Shown here in pieces: positions 1-9,558 of a stretch of DNA of 64,000 nt (position 1 is its first letter; the number at the start of each line of letters is the position of its first letter). The position numbers were made by a program, and so were the translations under genes. The notes under the pieces were generated by a model, which saw only the letters and a program-made list of their open reading frames with translations, was not told the DNA's origin and did no database searches. The stretch is from Noviherbaspirillum autotrophicum (lineage in GTDB: Bacteria; Pseudomonadota; Gammaproteobacteria; Burkholderiales; Burkholderiaceae_D), in NCBI RefSeq assembly GCF_000818395.1, contig NZ_JWJG01000028.1, positions 3,975,051-4,039,050 of the forward strand, written 5' to 3'.

Positions 1-2
1 CC

Positions 3-1193
3 GCATGGATCCAGACCACGGCCACCCTTGGCCTGTTCCTGTCGCTGCTGGTGATTTTGGGCACCCGCACCGCCATCGGCGAAGCAGCATTCGCCGACTG
101 GGGATGGCGTATCCCGTTCCTCGTCTCGGTATTCCTACTCGCCGTCTCCGTATGGATTCGGCTGTCGATGAACGAATCGCCGGCCTTCGCCAAGATGAAA
201 GCCGAAGGCAAGACATCCAAGGCACCAATCACCGAATCCTTCGGCCAGTGGAAAAACCTGAAAATCGTGATCCTGGCGCTGATCGGCCTGACCGCCGGCC
301 AGGCTGTGGTGTGGTACACCGGCCAGTTCTATGCGCTGTTCTTCCTGACGCAGACGCTGAAGGTTGACGGGTCGACCGCCAACCTGCTGATCGCCGCCTC
401 GCTGGTCATCGGCACACCGTTCTTCATCGTGTTCGGTTCGCTGTCCGACAAGATCGGCCGCAAGGTCATCATCATGGGCGGCTGCCTGATCGCCGCGCTG
501 ACCTACTTCCCGATCTTCAGCGCGCTGACCCACTACGCCAATCCGGCGTTGGAATCCGCGATCAAGAACTCGCCGGTGGTCGTCACCGCAGATCCGGCCA
601 AGTGCCAGTTCCTGTTCAACCCGACCGGCACCAAGAAGTTCACGACGTCCTGCGACATTGCCCGCACCGTGCTGGCCAATGCCTCGGTGAACTACTCGAC
701 GGTCGAAGCACAGGCCGGCACCATTGCCTCGGTCAAGGTCGGTGACAAAGTCATCCAGGGCTATGATGCAACCGGGCTGTCGAAGGACGAAGCTGCCGCC
801 AAGGACAAGGAATTCAAGAAGGAGCTGGGCGACGCTATCAAGGCTGCCGGTTATCCGACCAAGGCCGATCCGGCGCAGATGAACAAGGGCATGGTGCTGG
901 TCTTGCTGACCATCCTGGTGATCTACGTGACCATGGTATACGGTCCGATTGCAGCAATGCTGGTGGAAATGTTCCCGACCCGCATTCGCTACACCTCCAT
1001 GTCGCTGCCCTATCACATCGGCAACGGCTGGTTCGGCGGCCTGCTCCCGACCACTGCCTTCGCGCTGGTCGCCTACAAGGGCGATATCTATTACGGGCTG
1101 TGGTATCCGATCGTGATTGCCCTGATTACCTTCGTGATCGGTTCGCTGTTCATCAAGGAAACCAAGGACAGGGATATTTACGCAGCCGATTAA
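3..1193 (+). CDS. MHS-family MFS transporter, 5' end cut by the window
   Basis: The frame is open from base 3 and lacks a start, so about the first third of the protein lies outside the window; 396 residues are visible. It is an inner-membrane permease of the major facilitator superfamily, metabolite:H+ symporter (MHS) group, related to ProP, KgtP and ShiA. Signs are the GWRIPFL segment and ESPAF motif after the sixth helix, the KIGRK loop between helices 8 and 9, and hydrophobic stretches fitting helices 5 to 12. Between helices 9 and 10, on the predicted periplasmic side, is a soluble insertion of roughly 110 residues (about 185-295 of the visible part) with two cysteines. The substrate cannot be told. 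A strong terminator follows, so it ends its own transcription unit. Confidence 0.88.
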   Translation, partial: AWIQTTATLGLFLSLLVILGTRTAIGEAAFADWGWRIPFLVSVFLLAVSVWIRLSMNESPAFAKMKAEGKTSKAPITESFGQWKNLKIVILALIGLTAGQAVVWYTGQFYALFFLTQTLKVDGSTANLLIAASLVIGTPFFIVFGSLSDKIGRKVIIMGGCLIAALTYFPIFSALTHYANPALESAIKNSPVVVTADPAKCQFLFNPTGTKKFTTSCDIARTVLANASVNYSTVEAQAGTIASVKVGDKVIQGYDATGLSKDEAAAKDKEFKKELGDAIKAAGYPTKADPAQMNKGMVLVLLTILVIYVTMVYGPIAAMLVEMFPTRIRYTSMSLPYHIGNGWFGGLLPTTAFALVAYKGDIYYGLWYPIVIALITFVIGSLFIKETKDRDIYAAD

Positions 1194-1238
1194 CCGTCTA
1201 ATCGTCCCAGGCGTACCTCCTCGGTATTCCTGGCTTTC

Positions 1239-1267
1239 AGCCGCCAGTACCCCTGGCGGCTTTTTTT
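1239..1267 (+). terminator. Rho-independent terminator of the MHS transporter gene
   Basis: A perfect 9-bp stem (AGCCGCCAG with CTGGCGGCT) and a five-base loop are followed by a run of seven T. It lies 45 bases after the transporter stop codon and isolates it from purT. Confidence 0.9.
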
Positions 1268-1441
1268 CGCGCATTTTTAAGACGAGCTGGAATTCCCCGC
1301 CCGCTGGCGATCCAATGGACGACCCGTTCTTGTCCAAAAGTGTTAAGATCGAAAATTGTCGCTCTGCCAATATTTTGGCTTGCAAAGTCTATAGTATGTC
1401 CACCATGCAATATTGCTCCATTTACAATCCTTAAGAATCTT

Positions 1442-1457
1442 GTAACAAGTTTGTTAC
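1442..1457. promoter_or_regulatory. 16-bp palindrome immediately upstream of purT
   Basis: The arms GTAACAA and TTGTTAC are perfect inverted repeats with two bases between them, and end ten bases before the purT ATG. No purine-rich Shine-Dalgarno sequence is visible there. The size and symmetry fit an operator for a dimeric repressor, or a small hairpin over the ribosome-loading region. The regulator is unknown. Confidence 0.45.
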
Positions 1458-1467
1458 CTTTTATCAC

Positions 1468-2679
1468 ATGAAAACACCTATTCGCCTTGGTACGCCGCTC
1501 TCGCCCACAGCAGTCAAAGTCATGTTGCTCGGTTCCGGCGAACTGGGCAAAGAAGTCATCATTTCCCTGCAACGCTTGGGCGTCGAAGTGATCGCGGTGG
1601 ACCGCTATCCAGACGCACCGGGCCATCAGGTAGCGCATCGCTCGCATGTGATCGACATGACCGACGGAGCCGCATTGGCGGCATTGATCGAACAGGAAAA
1701 GCCGGATCTGGTAGTGCCGGAAATCGAGGCGATCGCCACGCCTACGCTGGTCGACCTCGAAAACAGCGGCAAGGCCAAGGTCATTCCGACGGCGCGGGCC
1801 GCATGGCTGACCATGAACCGCGAGGGCATCCGTTGCCTGGCCGCCGAAGAACTGGGCCTGCCGACCTCGCCCTACCGCTTCGCCAACAGCCTGGAAGAAT
1901 TGAAGGCAGCATGCACCGAGATCGGTTTTCCGTGCGTGATCAAGCCGGTGATGTCCTCCTCCGGCAAGGGCCAGTCGAAAATCGACGGCCCTGGTGAAGT
2001 GGAAAGTGCCTGGAACTATGCGGCGGCAGGAAGCCGGGTCGATGCCGGCCGCGTAATCGTCGAAGGCTTCGTCGATTTTGAATACGAGATCACGCTGCTG
2101 ACCGTACGTGCCCTGAACGCCGACGGCATCCTCACCACGCATTTCTGCGCGCCGATCGGGCACGTGCAGGTCAAGGGCGACTATGTCGAATCGTGGCAGC
2201 CGCATCCGATGCCGCAGTCCGCGCTGGCAAAAGCGCAGGAAATCGCCAGGAAGGTCACCGACAACCTTGGCGGGCTCGGTGTGTTCGGCGTCGAACTGTT
2301 CGTCAAAGGCGACATGGTCTGGTTCTCCGAGGTCAGCCCGCGTCCGCACGACACCGGCATGGTTACCATGGCCAGCCAGGTGCAGAGCGAATTCGAGCTG
2401 CACGCCAAGGCGATTCTCGGCCTGCCCGTGAATACCGCGTTGCGTTCGCCGGGCGCCTCCGCCGTGATCTACGGCCAGCATGACGCCAAGGCGATCGCAT
2501 TCGAGGGCGTCGCCGACGCCCTCGCCGTGCCGGGCTCCGACCTGCGCCTGTTCGGCAAGCCGGAATCGTTTTCACGGCGCCGCATGGGAGTGGCGCTGGC
2601 AACCGCGGACGATATCGATACCGCACGCCGGCGCGCCAAGGAAGCGGCAGCGAAGGTCAAGCCGATCATGTCCCGATGA
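1468..2679 (+). CDS. purT: Formate-dependent phosphoribosylglycinamide formyltransferase (GAR transformylase 2)
   Basis: PurT makes formyl-GAR from GAR, formate and ATP in the third step of purine synthesis, replacing the folate-dependent PurN reaction. The 403-residue protein has the usual length. It opens with the GSGELG nucleotide-binding loop (residues 22-27), and has the ATP-grasp loop SSSGKGQS at 163-170 and the conserved [10 protein letters not shown] segment in the C-terminal half. The ATG at 1468 is the natural start by family length, although no clear ribosome site precedes it. Its TGA shares four bases (ATGA) with the start of the following c-di-GMP gene, which suggests translational coupling. 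The preceding 274-base gap holds a terminator and a palindrome. Confidence 0.95.
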   Translation: MKTPIRLGTPLSPTAVKVMLLGSGELGKEVIISLQRLGVEVIAVDRYPDAPGHQVAHRSHVIDMTDGAALAALIEQEKPDLVVPEIEAIATPTLVDLENSGKAKVIPTARAAWLTMNREGIRCLAAEELGLPTSPYRFANSLEELKAACTEIGFPCVIKPVMSSSGKGQSKIDGPGEVESAWNYAAAGSRVDAGRVIVEGFVDFEYEITLLTVRALNADGILTTHFCAPIGHVQVKGDYVESWQPHPMPQSALAKAQEIARKVTDNLGGLGVFGVELFVKGDMVWFSEVSPRPHDTGMVTMASQVQSEFELHAKAILGLPVNTALRSPGASAVIYGQHDAKAIAFEGVADALAVPGSDLRLFGKPESFSRRRMGVALATADDIDTARRRAKEAAAKVKPIMSR

Positions 2680-5318
2680 AGATCGCGTCGCTGCGTCTCC
2701 CCACATCCGTCATCACCGGCGACGAGATTTTTCGCGTTGCCTCGCTTGGTTTATACATCACCCTGCTGCTGCATGTCCTGCTGACAGGATATATGCGGGA
2801 CATGCAGCTGACAGCGCTCGGCCTGAGTGCGGCGGTCGCGCTCTGCGCCCTGTTCGCGGCGGCGCTTACGCGCCACCTACGGCCGAACATCAGCCAATTC
2901 GGGCGCGGCCGCATGCTGCTCGAATTGTTCGCCGCCATCTTCGTCGTGACCGCTCTCTCGCTGCAACAGGGTATGCCCAACCTGCCCCTGCCCTGGCTGA
3001 TCGGAATGGCTGGCCTGTTTCCGCTCGCGCTGGAAAGCATGCTCGGCCTGGCGGCGACTTTCGCCATCGCACTCATCGGGCTCGCCATGAACATCACGCT
3101 GGACGTGCAGCCGGTCGACTGGCTGCCGCAGACGTTCGCGACGATGTTCGTCGGAATTTCAGCGATTTTCCTTTCAACTGCACTGGACCGCGGCCTGTCG
3201 GCCGTCCAGCAAGCGCACGCCAATCAGCGCCGCTTCAATGCAATCGCGCGCGCGACGCGCAACGCATTCCTGATTACCGATATCCGCTACAGGATCAAGT
3301 TTTCGAATCCTGCCTTGCAGGACGTCATCGGCTACTCCCCGGAAGAGTTCGACCGATTCGGCATCCATCCGCTCGCTCATCCCGACGATGTGAAGGAACA
3401 CCACCGCAAGTTGCGCTATCTGCGCGACACGCCGAAGAGCAGCATTTTTTCCCGCCATCGCATCAAGCACAAGCACGGCCACTGGGTATGGGTCGAAACG
3501 CGCGGCTTCAACATGCTGCACGACGACGGCATCGACGGCCTGATGTTCAGCATCGAGGATATTTCTGCGCGCAAGGACGCCGAGGTGAAACTGAACGAAG
3601 AACATGGCCTGCTGCGCGCCGTACTCGACCTGAATCCGTCGTGCATCTATGCCACCGATACGGAAGGCCGTTTCACGATCAGCAACCTGACTTTCCAGCG
3701 CCGCTTCGGCTATTCCTCGGAAGATGAGCTGAGGGGCAAGACGATTCATGATCTGTTCCTGCGCCAAGTGCCAAAGACGCAACAGCGCACCGCGTGCGAG
3801 CTTGCAGAACGGCTGTACCAGCTCGACATGCAAGTCATTCGCAGCGGCGTGCCGCAGCAGGACCAGGAACTGCAGGGACTGTGGGATAGCGACCTGCGAT
3901 CCTGGTTCCGCGTCAACAAGTATCCGCTGCACGATGCGCAGGGAAAAATCGCCGGCATGCTGTGCATCGCACGCGACATCACCGACCGCAAGGAATACGA
4001 AATGCGCCTGCAGCACCAGGCCCTGCACGATCCGCTGACCGGCCTGCCCAACCGCCGCTATCTTCTCAAGGCGATTTCCGATGCCATGGCCAAGGCACAG
4101 GAAAGCTCGTGCCAGCTCGCGATGCTGTTCTGCGACCTCGACTTCTTCAAGAGCGTCAACGACACGCACGGGCACGACTTCGGCGACAAATGTCTAACCG
4201 AAATCACGCGCCGCATCCTGGCGGAGTTGCCGACCCAGGATTTTGTCGCCCGCTTCGGCGGCAATGAATTCGTGGTGCTGGCGCAGGTCGGGATCGACGA
4301 AGCCAAGGCCAAGGCCGAATCCCTGCTGCAGGCGGTGTCGCAGCAACTGACCATCGACGACACGGTCGTCAAGATCCAGACCAGCATCGGCATCGCGATG
4401 CTCGAGCGCGAGCACAGAAATCCGTCCGAGCTGATTCGCGACGCCGATGCAGCCATGTATCAGGCCAAGGAGCGCGGCCGCAACCGCGCCGAGATCTTCG
4501 ACGCGTCCCTGCTGTTCAACACCACCAAGCGGGCGCAGATGGATGTCGCACTGCGCTTTGCGCTGGAGCGCAACGAGCTCAAGCTGGTCTACCAGCCGAA
4601 AGTATCGATCATCAACGGTGCGGTCAAGGGATTCGAGCTGCTGCTGCGCTGGAATAATCCGCAGTACGGCGCGATTTCGCCGACCGAATTCATTCCCGTT
4701 GCGGAAAGCTCTGGCCTGGTGGTGCCGATCGGCCTGTGGGTACTGGAAGAGGCATGCAAGCAGTTGTGCGCCTGGCAGGCCGACTATCCGGAAATGAAGC
4801 ACATTACGCTTGCCGTCAACGTCTCGATGCGCCAGCTGCTGCAATCGTCGTTCCTAGACGACGTCACCGGCATCCTGGAGCGTACCGGTGTTTCTCCGGG
4901 CTTGATCGAGCTGGAACTGACTGAAACCTCGGCGATGGCCAATCCGATGCAGACCATCGAAAATCTGTCGCGCCTGAAGAAACTCGGATTGCGGCTGGCG
5001 CTCGACGATTTCGGCACCGGTTATTCATCGCTCGCCTACCTCCAGAAACTGCCGATCGATGTGCTGAAAATCGACAAGGCATTCGTGCAGGGGCTCGACA
5101 AAAATCCGGGCGATGCCGAAATCGTGCGCCTGATCCTCGCGCTGGCGCAAACCCTCAATCTCGATACCGTGGCCGAAGGCGTCGAGACCCGGGGCGACAT
5201 GATGAAGCTGAAGAAGATGGGCTGTTACCTGGCGCAGGGCTTTGCCTTCTCTCCGCCGGTCAATGCCGACATGGCGGGCGAAATGCTGCGCGACGCGCAG
5301 CACTATCAGGTAGCCTAG
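2676..5318 (+). CDS. Membrane-anchored PAS-PAS-GGDEF-EAL c-di-GMP protein
   Basis: An 880-residue inner-membrane signalling protein. The first 175 residues are strongly hydrophobic (about five helices, a likely sensor module), followed by two PAS domains (about 185-300 and 310-440), a GGDEF domain (445-610) and an EAL domain (620-870). The GGDEF signature reads GGNEF (528-532), so the catalytic acid is lost; the DLDFFK metal site remains and the RxxD inhibitory site is missing. The EAL motif reads ELL with its glutamate at 654. The other phosphodiesterase residues are present: [24 protein letters not shown] and AEGVE. I infer an active c-di-GMP phosphodiesterase with a degenerate, perhaps GTP-sensing, GGDEF domain. 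It overlaps purT by four bases and converges on the acylase gene 12 bases away. Confidence 0.93.
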   Translation: MKIASLRLPTSVITGDEIFRVASLGLYITLLLHVLLTGYMRDMQLTALGLSAAVALCALFAAALTRHLRPNISQFGRGRMLLELFAAIFVVTALSLQQGMPNLPLPWLIGMAGLFPLALESMLGLAATFAIALIGLAMNITLDVQPVDWLPQTFATMFVGISAIFLSTALDRGLSAVQQAHANQRRFNAIARATRNAFLITDIRYRIKFSNPALQDVIGYSPEEFDRFGIHPLAHPDDVKEHHRKLRYLRDTPKSSIFSRHRIKHKHGHWVWVETRGFNMLHDDGIDGLMFSIEDISARKDAEVKLNEEHGLLRAVLDLNPSCIYATDTEGRFTISNLTFQRRFGYSSEDELRGKTIHDLFLRQVPKTQQRTACELAERLYQLDMQVIRSGVPQQDQELQGLWDSDLRSWFRVNKYPLHDAQGKIAGMLCIARDITDRKEYEMRLQHQALHDPLTGLPNRRYLLKAISDAMAKAQESSCQLAMLFCDLDFFKSVNDTHGHDFGDKCLTEITRRILAELPTQDFVARFGGNEFVVLAQVGIDEAKAKAESLLQAVSQQLTIDDTVVKIQTSIGIAMLEREHRNPSELIRDADAAMYQAKERGRNRAEIFDASLLFNTTKRAQMDVALRFALERNELKLVYQPKVSIINGAVKGFELLLRWNNPQYGAISPTEFIPVAESSGLVVPIGLWVLEEACKQLCAWQADYPEMKHITLAVNVSMRQLLQSSFLDDVTGILERTGVSPGLIELELTETSAMANPMQTIENLSRLKKLGLRLALDDFGTGYSSLAYLQKLPIDVLKIDKAFVQGLDKNPGDAEIVRLILALAQTLNLDTVAEGVETRGDMMKLKKMGCYLAQGFAFSPPVNADMAGEMLRDAQHYQVA

Positions 5319-5330
5319 CGCCTTATTGGT

Positions 5331-7763
5331 TTAGGGCAGGAGCGTCAGCATGCCGAGACGCTCCTTTTCCACTTCCTCGCGTCTGGTTTTCATCGGCACA
5401 TACGCAACATCCGCCCAGCGCTGCGCGTAGTTCCGATACAGCGGCGACAGTACGTTCCCCGATTGCCCGGTGGAGTGCATGAAGCGGGAATTTTCCAGGT
5501 TGGACAAATCGTAGAGCGCGCGCAAGCTGGCCGCATGGTGGTTGACGAACGGCTCCTTTTCATCGCGCAAGTTGTAGCGTCCGACGTTCACGGTATAACT
5601 GTCGCCCGGCGATGCAACACGGATATCGAAGAGCGTCGCCAGGCCGCGCACCTTGCTGAACGGCCTGTGCTCGGAAAGCGCCACGTGCGCTTCGCCCCAG
5701 CGCCATGCCGCCATGTTGCCACCGTAACGCCGCTCCAGGTCGTTGAGCGCCGTCTCCAGCGATGCCGACAGCACTTCGTCGCAAGTCTGCGCACGGCCTG
5801 CCTCGCCTCCGGTGACGTCAGCGCACCACTTTGCCATGCCGTCCTTGTTCTGCAGCGCCAGCACCATCGGGCGATGCGCGTTGCGCAAGTCCCAGTAATC
5901 CTTCATCAGTCCATCACCGAGTTCGTCGGCAAAGATTCGGTACGACGCTGCGCGCAGCCAGGCATTGAAGATCAGCGGTTCACTGCGCCCGGCATCCATT
6001 GCGCCGTTCCAGCCCGCCAGCAAGGCAAGCGCCGCTTGCGCGCGCTGCGATTTTGGCGCCGTCTTGCGCAAAATCGGCAGCAGTTCCTGCGCCGCCAGCG
6101 ACACATCATCCTTCTGCATCGCCGCGAAGCTCTCGATGCCATGGCGCGGCGTCGCGTCGAGCAGTTCACCGATGCGCACGGCCCGGTACGGCAGCGTCCA
6201 TTCGCTGGTCAGAAAATACGGGTAATCGTCTGCCACGATCTTCTGGTTGGCGGTGACGATGCGTTGCGCCGGCGGGTTGAACTGGCGCGGCAGCGCATCG
6301 AACGGAACGAAGCCCGCCCAATCGTAGCGCGCATCCCAGCCGAGGGCGGGAGCAAGCCCCTTCAAGTCGTTTTCCGGCTTGCGCACCGGCACGCGCCCGG
6401 GCGCCACGAAACCGATATTGCCGTCGATGTCTGCATACACCATGTTCTGCTGCGGCGCGCTGAAATCCTTTGCCGCATCGAGGAAACCCTCCCAGTTGCG
6501 TGCGCGATTGAGCTTGATCCCCGATTGCAGGGTCAGGTCGTCCGGGCGCAATGCGGTCCAGGCAAATGCCACCGCGTAGCGTTTCGCGTCGAGCGCGGCG
6601 CGGTCCATGATCGGCAGCACGCCGCTGATCACGGGGCCATGCCTCGTTTCCCTGACTTCCAGCGTCACGTCCGGCTTGCCCTTGACCTTGATGATTTCGG
6701 TACGGGTGGTGAAATCGGCCCAGCCGTCCGGCGTCTGGTATTGCCTGTTGTTAGCCGGGTGAATCCGCTCGATATACAAGTCCTGCACATCGGGCCCGGT
6801 ATTGGTGAAGCCCCAGGCAATCCTGTCGGTGCGCCCGAGCACGACCGTCGGAATACCGGGAAGCGTCGCGCCAATTACGTTCATGCCCGGCGCCGACAGA
6901 TGCGCAAAGTACCACAGCGCCGGGGCGCTCAATCCCAGATGCGGGTCGTTGGCCAGCAAAGGTTTTCCGGTTTGCGACAATGCGCCCGCCACGACCCAGT
7001 TATTGGAACCCATGCCATCGACATAGGATGGCGGTGCGATCGAAGCGACAGCGGCAAGCTGCTCGCTAATCCCCGCCAGCTCCCGGTACAGCTTAGTGTA
7101 ATCCCGCGTCGGCAGCACCGTCTCGCCCGGGTACGGCGGAAGAAACTCGTTGATCTGCTGCAGCGACAATCGCTGCGCCAGACGCATGCGCAGCAACTCC
7201 TGCGTCCAGTTCGCGCCCAGGTCCCAAGCCATCATGGTTTGCCAGCCAATCGAATCGGCAGGCTGCCACAGTTCCGGCGCCGGCGCGCCAGTGAGCAGGA
7301 ATTCCGGCGGCAAGACGTCCTTGCGCTCGGCCAGATATGCATTCACGCCATGCGCGTAGGCATCCAGCATGGTTCTCGTTTCCGGCGAAAGATTGGAATA
7401 AATCCGCTCGGCATTGCGCCGCACGCCGAGCGCCCTTAAGAAACGATCGGCATTTACAGCACTTTCACCCAGGATTTCCGCAAGCCTACCGGCAACGATG
7501 CGTCGGTTCATTTCCAGTTGCCACAGTCGATCCTGCGCATGCACGAAACCGAGCGCGAAATAGGCATCCGAGGCAGACTTGGTGTAGATATGGGGAATGC
7601 CTTCCGCATCGCGCACGATTTCGACCGGCGCATTCAAGCCCGCGAGATGCAGCTTGCCGTCGATCTGCGGCAAACTGGCGCCGCGGTACCAGAACGCGGC
7701 AATTACCAGCAAGGCCAGCAGACCGGCAACGGCGATGGCAACTTTTTTAAAAATTCCAGTCAT
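5331..7763 (-). CDS. Penicillin acylase family (Ntn-hydrolase) amidohydrolase, membrane-anchored or secreted
   Basis: An 810-residue enzyme of the penicillin G acylase / acyl-homoserine-lactone acylase family (peptidase S45). These proteins cleave themselves into two chains, and the new N-terminal serine attacks amide bonds. The chain junction is visible at about residues 250-258 (GMGSNNWVV), with Ser253 as predicted nucleophile. The conserved HIYTKSASDAYFALGFVHAQDR region lies near the N-terminus. Residues 6-27 are a hydrophobic signal or anchor segment, so it acts in the periplasm. I chose the ATG at 7763, which has AGGGA nine bases upstream; a TTG at 7796 would add 11 residues. The substrate is not predictable: beta-lactams, acyl-homoserine lactones and other acyl amides are all possible. 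Confidence 0.9.
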   Translation of the reverse strand: MTGIFKKVAIAVAGLLALLVIAAFWYRGASLPQIDGKLHLAGLNAPVEIVRDAEGIPHIYTKSASDAYFALGFVHAQDRLWQLEMNRRIVAGRLAEILGESAVNADRFLRALGVRRNAERIYSNLSPETRTMLDAYAHGVNAYLAERKDVLPPEFLLTGAPAPELWQPADSIGWQTMMAWDLGANWTQELLRMRLAQRLSLQQINEFLPPYPGETVLPTRDYTKLYRELAGISEQLAAVASIAPPSYVDGMGSNNWVVAGALSQTGKPLLANDPHLGLSAPALWYFAHLSAPGMNVIGATLPGIPTVVLGRTDRIAWGFTNTGPDVQDLYIERIHPANNRQYQTPDGWADFTTRTEIIKVKGKPDVTLEVRETRHGPVISGVLPIMDRAALDAKRYAVAFAWTALRPDDLTLQSGIKLNRARNWEGFLDAAKDFSAPQQNMVYADIDGNIGFVAPGRVPVRKPENDLKGLAPALGWDARYDWAGFVPFDALPRQFNPPAQRIVTANQKIVADDYPYFLTSEWTLPYRAVRIGELLDATPRHGIESFAAMQKDDVSLAAQELLPILRKTAPKSQRAQAALALLAGWNGAMDAGRSEPLIFNAWLRAASYRIFADELGDGLMKDYWDLRNAHRPMVLALQNKDGMAKWCADVTGGEAGRAQTCDEVLSASLETALNDLERRYGGNMAAWRWGEAHVALSEHRPFSKVRGLATLFDIRVASPGDSYTVNVGRYNLRDEKEPFVNHHAASLRALYDLSNLENSRFMHSTGQSGNVLSPLYRNYAQRWADVAYVPMKTRREEVEKERLGMLTLLP

Positions 7764-7873
7764 ACTATTTTTATCCCTGAAATGGTCACTTCCCAAACCG
7801 CCCGGCCAAGAGCAGGAGGTTGCTAAGTGGTAAGATGTCGCCTTGTGTAATGGATACGCAAAAGAATTATCTT

Positions 7874-9475
7874 ATGAAATTCGATGTCGCAATCGTCGGA
7901 AGCGGGCTGGCAGGATTGTCGGTCGCGCTGCATCTTGCGCAAACCCGCAAGGTGGTCATCATTTCCAAGCGCAGCCTGCTTGATGGTGCGAGCAACTGGG
8001 CGCAGGGAGGCATCGCAGCGGTGCTCGACTCCGCCGACAGCCACGAACAGCATATTTCCGACACTTTGATCGCGGGCGCCGGCCTGTGCGACGAGAGCGC
8101 CACGCGCTTCATCATCGAGCACAGCCGCGAAGCCATCGAATGGTTGATCGAGCAAGGCGTGCCCTTCACCCGCGATCCAAAGGCGGAACTCGGTTTCCAT
8201 CTCACGCGCGAAGGCGGGCATAGCCAGCGCCGCATCATTCACGCGGCCGACGCCACCGGGCATGCGGTCCAGGTCACCCTGGAGCAGAAGGCGCGCTCGC
8301 ATCCCAACATCACCATCCTGGAGCATCATTTCGCGATCGACGTCATCAAGTCGGACCGGCTCGACGCCAACGTCAGCACACCCTCCTGCGTCGGCCTGTA
8401 CGTCAAGGACGTCACCACCGGCAAGGTGATGACGCTGGCCGCCGATCACACGGTGCTGGCGACCGGCGGCGCCGGCAAGGTCTATCTCTACACCACCAAC
8501 CCCGACACCGCGACCGGCGACGGCATCGCGATGGCGTGGCGCGCAGGATGCCGCGTCGCCAACATGGAATTCATCCAATTCCACCCGACCTGCCTGTACC
8601 ACCCGTACGCCAAGTCTTTCCTGATCAGCGAAGCGGTGCGCGGCGAAGGTGGCGTGCTGAAGCTGCCGGCGGGCGCCGGCGCCGGTGCCGGCAAGCGCTT
8701 CATGCCCGAACACGACGAACGTGCCGAGCTGGCGCCGCGCGACGTGGTGGCGCGCGCGATCGACTTCGAAATGAAAAAGCGCGGCCTTGACTATGTCGAA
8801 CTCGACATCAGCCACCAGCCACCGGAATTCCTCAAGGAGCACTTCCCAACGATCCATGCACGCTGCCTGGAACTGGGCATCGACATCACGACGCAGCCGA
8901 TTCCGGTCGTGCCGGCGGTGCACTTCACCTGCGGCGGCGTGGTCACCGACATGTTCGGCCGCACCGACCTGCCCGGCCTGTACGCGGTCGGCGAAACCGC
9001 CTATACCGGCCTGCACGGCGCCAACCGCCTGGCCAGCAACTCATTGCTGGAATGCCTCGTGGTGGGACGCGCGGCCGCCAAGCATATCGAGCAGCAGCCG
9101 AAGCAGAAAGCCATCCCGCTACCCGCGTGGGACGAAAGCCGCGTCACCGACGCCGACGAGGAAGTCGTCATCGCCCACAACTGGGACGAGCTGCGCCGCT
9201 TCATGTGGAACTACGTCGGCATCGTGCGCACTACGAAACGCCTGGAACGCGCGCAGCACCGGATTCGCCTGCTGCGCGAAGAAATCTACGAGTACTACGC
9301 GCATTTCCGCATCACGCGCGACTTGCTGGAGTTGCGCAATCTGGTGGACGTGGCCTCGATGATCGTGGAAAGCGCCCTGTCGCGCCGCGAAAGCCGTGGA
9401 CTGCATTACAGCCAGGATTATCCGGAGACCCTGCCGAAGGCGTTGCCGACGGTGCTATCGCCGCCGCCACGCTAA
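7874..9475 (+). CDS. nadB: L-aspartate oxidase
   Basis: NadB oxidises L-aspartate to iminoaspartate, the first step of de novo NAD synthesis, using FAD in the cytoplasm. The N-terminal dinucleotide-binding motif GSGLAG (residues 9-14), the [13 protein letters not shown] loop, the HxxGHSxRR-like segment and the C-terminal helical domain are all present, and 533 residues is normal. The ATG at 7874 puts the FAD motif at the expected distance. Upstream in-frame TTG (7820) and ATG (7835, 7850) codons exist, and a good AGGAGG lies at 7814-7819, so a longer start is possible. A run of GAGAGAG near residues 265-272 is unusual for the family. The product feeds NadA, encoded on the opposite strand downstream. 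Confidence 0.95.
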   Translation: MKFDVAIVGSGLAGLSVALHLAQTRKVVIISKRSLLDGASNWAQGGIAAVLDSADSHEQHISDTLIAGAGLCDESATRFIIEHSREAIEWLIEQGVPFTRDPKAELGFHLTREGGHSQRRIIHAADATGHAVQVTLEQKARSHPNITILEHHFAIDVIKSDRLDANVSTPSCVGLYVKDVTTGKVMTLAADHTVLATGGAGKVYLYTTNPDTATGDGIAMAWRAGCRVANMEFIQFHPTCLYHPYAKSFLISEAVRGEGGVLKLPAGAGAGAGKRFMPEHDERAELAPRDVVARAIDFEMKKRGLDYVELDISHQPPEFLKEHFPTIHARCLELGIDITTQPIPVVPAVHFTCGGVVTDMFGRTDLPGLYAVGETAYTGLHGANRLASNSLLECLVVGRAAAKHIEQQPKQKAIPLPAWDESRVTDADEEVVIAHNWDELRRFMWNYVGIVRTTKRLERAQHRIRLLREEIYEYYAHFRITRDLLELRNLVDVASMIVESALSRRESRGLHYSQDYPETLPKALPTVLSPPPR

Positions 9476-9490
9476 CCTCGTCTTAAGGAC

Positions 9491-9531
9491 AAAAGGCCGC
9501 AGCACGTCGATGAACGCGCTGCGGCCTTTTT
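9491..9531. terminator. Bidirectional terminator between nadB and nadC
   Basis: AAAAGGCCGCAGC pairs perfectly with GCTGCGGCCTTTT around a 14-base loop. There are T runs on both strands, so it can end nadB from the left and nadA-nadC from the right. Confidence 0.9.
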
Positions 9532-9558
9532 AATTGCCGCGTCCAAAAGAAAAGAACT

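Noticed and set aside
135-2481. Two long minus-strand frames across the transporter and purT
   Set aside because: Both are complements of clear + strand genes, and they cross the terminator at 1239-1267.
5463-7439. 658-codon open frame on the + strand opposite the acylase gene
   Set aside because: It is the complement of a well-supported enzyme gene; its protein is rich in Arg, His, Gln and Val without domain logic, as expected from antisense frames in GC-rich DNA.
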